A DNA stretch of 6,348 bases from Actinomycetota bacterium. Its GTDB lineage: Bacteria > Actinomycetota > Actinomycetes > S36-B12 > UBA5976. Shown here one piece after another: positions 1 through 5,482 of this stretch. A program made the translations under genes and the position numbers. Position 1 is the stretch's first letter; the number at the start of each line of letters is the position of its first letter. The notes under the pieces are model-generated. The model ran no database searches. It was not told the origin of the DNA and saw only the letters and a program-made list of their open reading frames with translations. The stretch spans positions 1-6,348 of the forward strand of contig WLEH01000065.1 of NCBI GenBank assembly GCA_009704345.1. Reading direction: 5' to 3'.

Positions 1-300
1 AAGCCCTGCGCCTAGCGCTGCTGCCAATAAGTCAATTGCTAAATCTAGTTCTTGCGCAATTGCCCGATGTTGCTGTTGGGTGGATTTTGCCGGTAATGCT
101 GCAATTACTTTAGGAAGAAACAACACGGTTAGTAATGAAATAATAACGCCGGTCATATTTGGTAGGAAAATGATAATTATTACTGCTAAGAAATAACTAA
201 GTTGTCTAGCAGATAGAGATTTTTTCACTTTGATTTCTTTAGGAAGTGGTTTACTAAATCCAAGCCAAACCGCTAAAGCCACTAAACTTGCCGCAATCAC
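1..300 (-). CDS. tadC: TadC-like pilus assembly platform protein (type II secretion F family), partial at left edge
   Basis: The first 100 codons of this gene are present and open, and its 3' end lies beyond the left edge. It should be the second inner-membrane platform protein of a Tad (type IVc) pilus, partnering TadB and the ATPase TadA. The fragment shows a hydrophobic N-terminus (about residues 1-15), a basic linker (21-33), a strongly hydrophobic stretch (36-69) holding one or two membrane segments, then the start of the cytoplasmic F domain: ELDLAIDLLAAALGAGL at 84-100 resembles the usual 'LDLLaaaLrAGl' signature. The GTG start at 300 overlaps the tadB stop as GTGA and has a good Shine-Dalgarno (AGGAG, 313-309) 8 nt upstream, which settles the start. 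The TadC rather than TadB label rests on its place after tadB and on the early membrane region; the family itself is secure. It is the last visible gene of the operon. Confidence 0.82.
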   Translation of the reverse strand, partial: MIAASLVALAVWLGFSKPLPKEIKVKKSLSARQLSYFLAVIIIIFLPNMTGVIISLLTVLFLPKVIAALPAKSTQQQHRAIAQELDLAIDLLAAALGAGL

Positions 301-923
301 AGTTGCAGCTCCTGTTCAATGTTCTTGGCCAGCCGAATCATTATCCATGTACCACTGCTAAGCAGAAGTCCACCAATTGCTAGAGAAATCAATCCAATAG
401 TTGAGGTAAGCAACCAAGATATTGCGGATATTCCTAACGACTGGGCCAGCAGCAGCGTTGCAATTGGCAGCAGCGCTAATGTAACTGCAGCAGTTTTTGG
501 TCCAGCCAACTGACTTCTTATTTCATCGGCTACCATGATTCGATCAAGTTGGGCATCTAATGCAGATTGCATCGCCGGTCCTAGCGGAGCACCATGTTGT
601 TGCGAAACTTGCCAACATGCCGCCAATGCTTTGAGTAATAAACTGTTTTGTAGTTTGGCATCTTGTGCCAGTGCAATAGGTAGTTCGATTGGTTGGTTTA
701 GTTTTTTACTCGCCATGGGAATGAATTTATGGTTGCTATTGCTCAGCGCTTCCCAAGCTGGCATGCCGGCGCGAAGGGAATCAATGAACCCACGCATCCA
801 ATCAATCTCATCTAATTCAACGTTAGATTTATTGCTCAATTCAATTTTTGGTACGGTGTTGACACCTAACCAAAGAGCTACCGCGAATGCAATTAACAGC
901 ACGGCAATCATCAAGCTGCTCAC
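297..923 (-). CDS. tadB: TadB-like pilus assembly platform protein (type II secretion F family)
   Basis: Predicted inner-membrane platform protein of the Tad pilus, on which TadA acts to add Flp pilin. The 208-residue product has an N-terminal membrane helix (about 4-20), a cytoplasmic type II secretion F domain (about 40-140) and a hydrophobic C-terminal region (about 143-197) likely holding two helices. Family-typical pieces are LRAGMPAWEAL at 50-60, ACWQVSQQHGAPL at 102-114 and the SQLAGPKTAA..LALLP stretch from 137. It is shorter than the roughly 300-residue proteobacterial TadB and closer to the compact actinobacterial form. The GTG start at 923 overlaps the tadA stop (GTGA), suggesting translational coupling, but no clear Shine-Dalgarno precedes it; an ATG four codons later (911) is a possible alternative. 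It lies between tadA and tadC, which overlaps it by 4 nt. Nothing appears broken. Confidence 0.88.
   Translation of the reverse strand: MSSLMIAVLLIAFAVALWLGVNTVPKIELSNKSNVELDEIDWMRGFIDSLRAGMPAWEALSNSNHKFIPMASKKLNQPIELPIALAQDAKLQNSLLLKALAACWQVSQQHGAPLGPAMQSALDAQLDRIMVADEIRSQLAGPKTAAVTLALLPIATLLLAQSLGISAISWLLTSTIGLISLAIGGLLLSSGTWIMIRLAKNIEQELQL
309..313 (-). promoter_or_regulatory. Ribosome binding site of tadC
   Basis: AGGAG lies on the minus strand inside the last codons of tadB, 8 nt before the GTG at 300. It is the clearest start signal in the Tad operon and fixes the overlapping GTG as the tadC start. Confidence 0.75.
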
Positions 924-2008
924 AACGTGATTGGTTCATACTTGGCAATTACTTCATAGCAACCAGTAATTTGATTTGCTTCGGCAATAGTGGTTACTAC
1001 CCGCTGCCCTGCAATCTTTTTTATCTGCACAATTTTTGATATGCCCTGCAGCAACCATTCAGTACTTAGATTTGGTGATATGCCAGCTAACAGACCAAGC
1101 GCAGCAATACGTGATGGCACTTCAGCTGCGGAGTTGGCATGTAACGTGGCAGCAGATCCAGTATGACCAGTATTAATTGCTAGCAATAACTCAAGCACTT
1201 CTGCGCCCCTTATTTCACCAATCACAATTCGATCGGGTCGCATTCGAAGTGTTTGTCGAACTAACTCTGACATTCCTATTGCACCAACACCATCAGCTGT
1301 TGCTGGTTTTGCTTCTAGTTGCACTACATGTGGATGTTCAATTCGAAGTTCTGTACTTTCTTCCACCACAACCATCCGCTCAGTTGGCGAAACTTCGCCT
1401 AACATGCTGGCCAATAATGAAGTTTTTCCAGCACCGGTTGCGCCAATTACTAGAAACGAATCACGATTTGCAATCAACTGCTTTAAATCTGCTGCAGCAG
1501 TTAATGTCAAGCACTGCTGGGTGACTAGCTCAGCGAAACTAAATGGTTTTCGGTTCGGAATTCGAATTGATAACTGCGGCCCACCAACGGCAATTGGTGG
1601 TAGGAGCGCGTGCATTCGGTTGCCATCGGCAAGTTTGGCGTCAACATATGGTTGCGCATCATCTAACCGGCGTCCGGCTTGCATCGCTAAGCGCTGCGCA
1701 TAACTCCTAACGCATGTTGCATCATTAAACAACTTCCCAACAAAAGTCATACCTGCCGCGCTATCTATAAAAACTCGGCCATCACCGTGAATCAGCACAT
1801 CTGTGATGTCAGTTCGCTGCATGATTTTTTCTAGCGGGCCATAACCAACTAATGCTGACCTAATATTTCGCGCAAGCGACATTAACTCTGCACCAGATTC
1901 CAACGCCCCGCTATTGCGTAAAGCTTGGCTGATCTCAATATCCGTTAACTCAGCTCCAGATATGGCTAGCTGACTTTTCACTCGCTCCAACAATTTCTCG
2001 TTAAACAT
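920..2008 (-). CDS. tadA: TadA/CpaF secretion ATPase of the Tad pilus
   Basis: Cytoplasmic hexameric ATPase of the type II/IV secretion superfamily (GspE/PilT, CpaF branch), which powers pilus assembly and possibly retraction. The 362 residues start with a helical N-terminal domain (about 1-60). Next come the CpaF-type stretches GRRLDDAQPYVDAKLADGNR (112-131) and LSIRIPNRKPFSFAEL (146-161). The ATPase core has a complete Walker A GATGAGKT (189-196), an acidic box VVVEESTELRI (213-223), a Walker B region RPDRIVIGEIRG (257-268) and a histidine box GHTGSAATLHANS (281-293), so it should be active. As I recall, actinobacterial TadA proteins are around 350-450 residues, so the length is normal. The ATG at 2008 lies 7 nt after a GGAG motif (2019-2016) within the end of ssd, overlapping that gene by 8 nt. 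The gene ends 4 nt inside tadB. All key motifs appear intact. Confidence 0.95.
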   Translation of the reverse strand: MFNEKLLERVKSQLAISGAELTDIEISQALRNSGALESGAELMSLARNIRSALVGYGPLEKIMQRTDITDVLIHGDGRVFIDSAAGMTFVGKLFNDATCVRSYAQRLAMQAGRRLDDAQPYVDAKLADGNRMHALLPPIAVGGPQLSIRIPNRKPFSFAELVTQQCLTLTAAADLKQLIANRDSFLVIGATGAGKTSLLASMLGEVSPTERMVVVEESTELRIEHPHVVQLEAKPATADGVGAIGMSELVRQTLRMRPDRIVIGEIRGAEVLELLLAINTGHTGSAATLHANSAAEVPSRIAALGLLAGISPNLSTEWLLQGISKIVQIKKIAGQRVVTTIAEANQITGCYEVIAKYEPITL

Positions 2009-2966
2009 TTACCTGCTCCAACCATGCTGTGGCAAACTTTCGAAGCTCTGAGCGATTACGTTCACCAGGAATAACGCCATCAGCAATATCTAATTGCAGT
2101 TTTGGATCAGATTTGTAACTAAGTAGTCGCGGAAGTTTTAAGTAATCGGCCGCATCAGATTTTGACACCCCAGATTTCTCAGCGACTCTAATAACTGGAT
2201 TGATTGCATTTAGCTGTTTTAGCTTTGCAAGTCCTAATAGATTGCATGGTGCAAGATCAATTTCGTGACTGAACTTAAGGTTTAGTTTGGATTGATTTCC
2301 CAAATCCACAATCACTAACTGTGCTTGCTCGCGCAGCAGCGAAATGACGCTCTCTATGAAACTGCCAGTTAATGCTGTGCTGCGTTTTGCAAAACTAAGA
2401 AGTCGTAATTTTCCCAACTTTGGTAACCCAGCAAATAACGCAGATGCCGCAGGTAATCCAGCTAGCGATATTAATTGCTCCCAATCAACGCTATCGTTAC
2501 TTTCAATGGTAGTTAGCAGTTTAAGTACAGACCGAGTTGGATCTAAATCCACTAAAGCCACATCTTGTGATAGTGCGGCCGTAAAACTAATTGCCGTTGT
2601 CAGCACACTAGCACCGGCACCAGCAACAACTGATCTAACCCCAATAAGCGGTGAGCGAACTAAGTGCTGATTTGTTAACCAATTCTGAAACCAACTTATT
2701 GCTTGCGGTAACTCAATTAACTGTGCTGGCGCGTAAGTTGCAGCAAAACGCCAAATTGAATCGGTTAGCCCGGAACTGATTAATAAATCAGGCTTTAGGC
2801 CAGGCTGGTCGATTAATGCTCTTGGGTCCGCAATTAAGTATTCAGCAGCGTTAATAACTGGATATTCATCCAACAGCCGCAACTCAATATTCACTGCTGC
2901 TGCAGCCTGCAACGCAATCGAGATTAAGTCGGCATCTCGGCTTAGCAGCACAAATCCACTCTTCAC
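2001..2966 (-). CDS. ssd: Ssd/CpaE-like MinD-related protein with degenerate P-loop
   Basis: A 321-residue protein of the actinobacterial septum-site-determining-like family (Rv3660c type), related to CpaE/TadZ, which localise Tad pili. Residues 1-95 resemble the receiver-like pseudodomain of CpaE, with the strand FVLLSRDADL near the start. Residues 110-320 form a MinD/ParA-like fold. The nucleotide loop reads VAGAGASVLTT (114-124), without either lysine of the deviant Walker A motif. The following ALVDLDPTRS (137-146) and the Walker B strand VIVDLGN (218-224) remain. The C-terminal IPGERNRSELRKFATAWLE is typical of the family. In mycobacteria Ssd overexpression affects septation; its position as first gene of the Tad operon makes a pilus role likelier here (inference). 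The GTG start at 2966 has an in-frame TAA nine codons before it and no visible Shine-Dalgarno, so leaderless or weak initiation is possible. It overlaps tadA by 8 nt. Confidence 0.85.
   Translation of the reverse strand: MKSGFVLLSRDADLISIALQAAAAVNIELRLLDEYPVINAAEYLIADPRALIDQPGLKPDLLISSGLTDSIWRFAATYAPAQLIELPQAISWFQNWLTNQHLVRSPLIGVRSVVAGAGASVLTTAISFTAALSQDVALVDLDPTRSVLKLLTTIESNDSVDWEQLISLAGLPAASALFAGLPKLGKLRLLSFAKRSTALTGSFIESVISLLREQAQLVIVDLGNQSKLNLKFSHEIDLAPCNLLGLAKLKQLNAINPVIRVAEKSGVSKSDAADYLKLPRLLSYKSDPKLQLDIADGVIPGERNRSELRKFATAWLEQVNV
2016..2019 (-). promoter_or_regulatory. Ribosome binding site of tadA
   Basis: GGAG on the minus strand, 7 nt before the ATG at 2008 and inside the last codons of ssd. 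It supports the overlapping start and implies that tadA is translated from the ssd transcript. Confidence 0.6.
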
Positions 2967-3026
2967 GGCCAGAGCATGCGGTTACATCACGCCAATTAGT
3001 AGGTGAATTTCGGAACTGGGGATAAC

Positions 3027-3068
3027 TTGGCTAAAGTCCACTTGCCTCTGGGTGTGGGCATAAGCCAA
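3027..3068. repeat. 42-bp interrupted inverted repeat upstream of acs
   Basis: TTGGCT (3027-3032) is matched by AGCCAA (3063-3068), and CCAC (3038-3041) by GTGG (3054-3057). Both pairs share the same centre between 3047 and 3048. Across the 15-base arms 12 positions are Watson-Crick complementary, 13 if a U-G pair is allowed. It ends 28 nt before the acs ATG. It could be a regulator binding site or a hairpin in the acs leader. It lacks a U-tract, so it does not look like a terminator. Confidence 0.45.
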
Positions 3069-3086
3069 CATCTACCCATTGAACTT

Positions 3087-3093
3087 AAGGGGA
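3087..3093 (+). promoter_or_regulatory. Ribosome binding site of acs
   Basis: AAGGGGA lies just before the ATG at 3097. It decides the start: an upstream in-frame TTG at 3079 would place this motif inside the coding region, so the six extra residues it would add are unlikely to be made. Confidence 0.8.
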
Positions 3094-3096
3094 ACC

Positions 3097-5046
3097 ATGA
3101 GCACTGATGCGGTTGCAAACTTGCTGCATGAAAGCCGGCACTTTCCACCAAGTGCCGAATTTGCCGCTCAGGCAAATGCGCAACCTGGACTCTACGACTT
3201 AGCAGATGCTGATCGAATTAAGTTCTGGGAGAGCCAAGCTGATCGGTTAAGTTGGCATGCCAAGTGGCAGCAAGCACTTGATTGGAGCGATGCCCCGGTT
3301 GCAAAATGGTTTGTTGGCGGCAAATTGAATGTGGCATATAACTGTGTCGATCGACATGTGGAAGCTGGCTATGGTGATCGAGTTGCACTTTTTTGGGAAG
3401 GCGAACCTGGCGATACCAGAACTATTACCTACGCTGAACTTAAGTCGGAAGTTTCAAAAGCAGCAAATGCATTGTTGCAGTTAGGTATTTCCGCCGGTGA
3501 TCGAGTTGCAATTTATCTGCCGATGATTCCAGAAGCAGCAATTGCCATGTTGGCTTGTGCTCGAATTGGTGCGGTGCACTCAGTAGTGTTTGGTGGCTTC
3601 TCTGCTGAAGCACTTCGTAGTCGAATTGAAGATGCCGCAGCTAAATTAGTAATTACCGCAGATGGTGGCTATCGTCGTGGCAGCGCTTCAGCACTTAAAC
3701 CTGCCGTTGATGAGGCAGTTGATGCATCGCCAACAATTGAGAGGGTCTTAGTTGTTAAACGCACTAATCAAGACGTGGCTTGGTTTGACCGAGATGTTTG
3801 GTGGCATGACTTAGTTGATGCACAGAGTGATCAACATGATCCAGTTCCATTTGACTCCGAGCATCCACTTTTTATTTTGTATACCTCAGGCACTACTGGA
3901 AAACCAAAAGGTATTTTGCATACTAGCGGTGGTTATTTAACTCAGGCCAGTTACACCCACTTTAATGTTTTTGATCTAAAACCCGAAACAGATATTTATT
4001 GGTGCACTGCGGATGTTGGTTGGGTAACAGGTCACTCTTACATTGTTTATGGTCCAATGAGCAATGGCACCACCCAGTTAATGTATGAAGGCACACCTGA
4101 TACTCCAACTAAATCTCGTTGGTGGAAGTTAATCGAGAAATACCAAGTCACTCAGTTATATACCGCACCAACTGCAATTAGAACTTTTATGAAGTGGGGC
4201 GATCAATTCCCAGCGGAAGCTGACTTATCAAGTTTGCGCTTACTGGGTTCAGTTGGCGAACCAATTAATCCAGAAGCATGGATGTGGTATCGCGAAATAA
4301 TTGGCAATAACAATTGTCCAATTGTTGATACTTGGTGGCAAACTGAAACCGGTGCAATCATGATCTCGCCGCTACCCGGAGTTTCAGCAACAAAACCTGG
4401 CTCTGCCATGACTCCGCTGCCTGGGATTAGCGCAAAAATTGTTGATGATGCTGGAAAAGAAGTTGGCTTAGGTCATGGTGGGTATCTCGTGTTAACTGAA
4501 CCTTGGCCCAGCATGTTGCGCGGCATCTGGGGCGATATGGCACGTTATCAAGAAACTTATTGGAGTCGATTTAGTAATCGATATTTTGCAGGTGATGGTG
4601 CCAAGTGGGATGAAGAGGGCGCAATTTGGCTACTTGGTCGAGTAGATGATGTGATGAATGTTTCTGGTCATCGCATCTCAACTACTGAAGTTGAATCTGC
4701 CCTAGTCTCGCACCCAGCAGTTGCTGAAGCCGCTGTCGTTGGCGCTACCGATGAAGTAACTGGTCAGGGAATTGTGGCGTTTGTAATTCTGCGCGCTGGC
4801 CATGAACATGATGATGTGATTGCTGAACTGCGAAATCATGTGGCCAAAGAGATTGGTCCGATTGCCAAACCCAGACAAGTCATGATCGTGCCCGAGCTCC
4901 CTAAGACTCGCTCAGGTAAAATTATGCGGCGACTGCTTCGTGATGTAGCAGAAAATCGCGAGTTGGGCGATGTAACAACACTGGCTGATTCAGCAGTGAT
5001 GAAGCTGATTAGTGAGGGGCTGGCTACCGGTGGCACAGAAGATTAA
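3097..5046 (+). CDS. acs: Acetyl-coenzyme A synthetase (AMP-forming)
   Basis: Cytoplasmic enzyme converting acetate, ATP and CoA to acetyl-CoA, AMP and pyrophosphate, feeding acetate into central metabolism. The 649 residues counted from ATG 3097 are the usual Acs length. Adenylate-forming motifs are complete: the P-loop YTSGTTGKPKG (262-272), VGEPINPEAW (386-395), DTWWQTETG (411-419), the AGDG and GRVDDVMNVSGHRIS hinge region (about 498-528) and the C-terminal PKTRSGKIMRR with the catalytic lysine at 608. The double tryptophan at 413-414 corresponds to the Trp that restricts the acyl pocket to acetate (Trp414 in Salmonella Acs), so acetate rather than a longer acid is the likely substrate. 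The lysine lies in the context acetylated by Pat-type enzymes in other bacteria, so post-translational control is plausible. It has a strong Shine-Dalgarno and is first in a plus-strand cluster, with 46 nt to the next gene. Confidence 0.97.
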   Translation: MSTDAVANLLHESRHFPPSAEFAAQANAQPGLYDLADADRIKFWESQADRLSWHAKWQQALDWSDAPVAKWFVGGKLNVAYNCVDRHVEAGYGDRVALFWEGEPGDTRTITYAELKSEVSKAANALLQLGISAGDRVAIYLPMIPEAAIAMLACARIGAVHSVVFGGFSAEALRSRIEDAAAKLVITADGGYRRGSASALKPAVDEAVDASPTIERVLVVKRTNQDVAWFDRDVWWHDLVDAQSDQHDPVPFDSEHPLFILYTSGTTGKPKGILHTSGGYLTQASYTHFNVFDLKPETDIYWCTADVGWVTGHSYIVYGPMSNGTTQLMYEGTPDTPTKSRWWKLIEKYQVTQLYTAPTAIRTFMKWGDQFPAEADLSSLRLLGSVGEPINPEAWMWYREIIGNNNCPIVDTWWQTETGAIMISPLPGVSATKPGSAMTPLPGISAKIVDDAGKEVGLGHGGYLVLTEPWPSMLRGIWGDMARYQETYWSRFSNRYFAGDGAKWDEEGAIWLLGRVDDVMNVSGHRISTTEVESALVSHPAVAEAAVVGATDEVTGQGIVAFVILRAGHEHDDVIAELRNHVAKEIGPIAKPRQVMIVPELPKTRSGKIMRRLLRDVAENRELGDVTTLADSAVMKLISEGLATGGTED

Positions 5047-5083
5047 ACGCGCCTTCCTGCTACTACGATTAGCCAAGATCATT

Positions 5084-5090
5084 AGGAGAG
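5084..5090 (+). promoter_or_regulatory. Ribosome binding site of the holin-like gene
   Basis: AGGAGAG lies 2 nt before the ATG at 5093 (AGGAG is 4 nt away). It selects this ATG over an upstream in-frame ATG at 5012, which lies inside acs and would add 27 residues. Confidence 0.75.
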
Positions 5091-5092
5091 TC

Positions 5093-5479
5093 ATGGAGCA
5101 TCAGCAGTCCGGAAAGCCAGTTCGCAAGAAGCTGGTTGATGCCGTTGATTCGGTTGAAGATGTAATTTTGGTGCAGCTGCGACTACTTGCGGCGGAACTT
5201 CGCGCTTCGAGCAAGAGTGCGTTATTTGCTGTGGTTTTCATTATTGTTGGCTCAGCAAGTTTGATCTTTGTTTTGATTTTTGCTGTAATCACAGCAGCTT
5301 TAGCAATTGCTGAAACTGGATTGACAATTTGGTTTGCCTTTTTAATCATGACTGGCGTGTTGTTTTTAATTGCACTGCTACTGCTAGGGCTGGGCATAAA
5401 AGCCTTTAGCAAAATTAAAGCACCAACTCGTGCATTAAAGTCTTGGCAAGAAACCAAAGACATTATCGCTGGCGAATAG
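5093..5479 (+). CDS. Small membrane protein of the actinobacterial holin-like superfamily III
   Basis: A 128-residue protein with a polar, charged N-terminus (1-40) containing a likely amphipathic helix (VEDVILVQLRLLAAELR, 21-37). Two strongly hydrophobic segments follow (about 43-70 and 79-104), then a basic cytoplasmic-looking tail. This is the layout of the 'putative actinobacterial holin-X / phage holin family' proteins (Pfam Phage_holin_3_6 type), annotated as holins by fold only. No lysin or phage gene is nearby, so a lytic role is not supported; it is more likely a cellular membrane protein of unknown function, similar in place to Rv3669 of M. tuberculosis. The start follows the AGGAGAG motif. 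A longer form starting at 5012 within acs is open but unlikely. It sits 46 nt after acs and 3 nt before the hydrolase gene, so all three are probably co-transcribed. Confidence 0.78.
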   Translation: MEHQQSGKPVRKKLVDAVDSVEDVILVQLRLLAAELRASSKSALFAVVFIIVGSASLIFVLIFAVITAALAIAETGLTIWFAFLIMTGVLFLIALLLLGLGIKAFSKIKAPTRALKSWQETKDIIAGE

Positions 5480-5482
5480 GTT

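Larger units (their letters stand above)
2967..3096. promoter_or_regulatory. Divergent intergenic region between the Tad operon and acs
   Basis: This 130-bp gap separates two divergent units and must carry, or overlap, the promoters for both. I see no convincing -35/-10 pair on either strand. On the plus strand, TAACTT (3023-3028) and TAAAGT (3032-3037) fit the actinobacterial TANNNT -10 pattern, but neither has a good -35 at normal spacing. The main structure is an interrupted palindrome at 3027-3068. A divergent arrangement allows shared regulation but does not prove it. Confidence 0.45.

Noticed and set aside
319..930. Plus-strand open frames opposite tadB (319-513 and 535-930)
   Set aside because: They lie antisense to a gene with clear family motifs, have no recognisable domains and show no convincing start signals.
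1177..1703. Overlapping plus-strand open frames opposite tadA
   Set aside because: Low-complexity translations antisense to the conserved ATPase core; they are shadows of its codon use.
2344..2670. Plus-strand open frame opposite ssd
   Set aside because: Antisense to the MinD-like domain with no motif of its own.
2976..3070. Possible CRP or GlnR binding sites (GTGATGTAAC on the minus strand, TGTGG...CCAACA on the plus strand)
   Set aside because: Only half-sites match; the second halves and spacing do not fit either consensus.
3079..3096. Upstream TTG start for acs
   Set aside because: The Shine-Dalgarno AAGGGGA lies between this TTG and the ATG at 3097, so the ATG is the better start.
3373..3510. 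15-base direct repeat GGTGATCGAGTTGCA at 3373-3387 and 3496-3510
   Set aside because: Both copies encode the conserved Gly-Asp-Arg-Val-Ala of Acs with the same preferred codons, so it is coding coincidence rather than a repeat element.
4203..5036. Minus-strand open frames inside acs (4203-4409 and 4836-5036)
   Set aside because: Short, antisense to essential Acs motifs and without recognisable features.
5047..5092. Possible terminator between acs and the holin-like gene
   Set aside because: No stem followed by a T-tract is visible in these 46 bases, so the genes are more likely co-transcribed.
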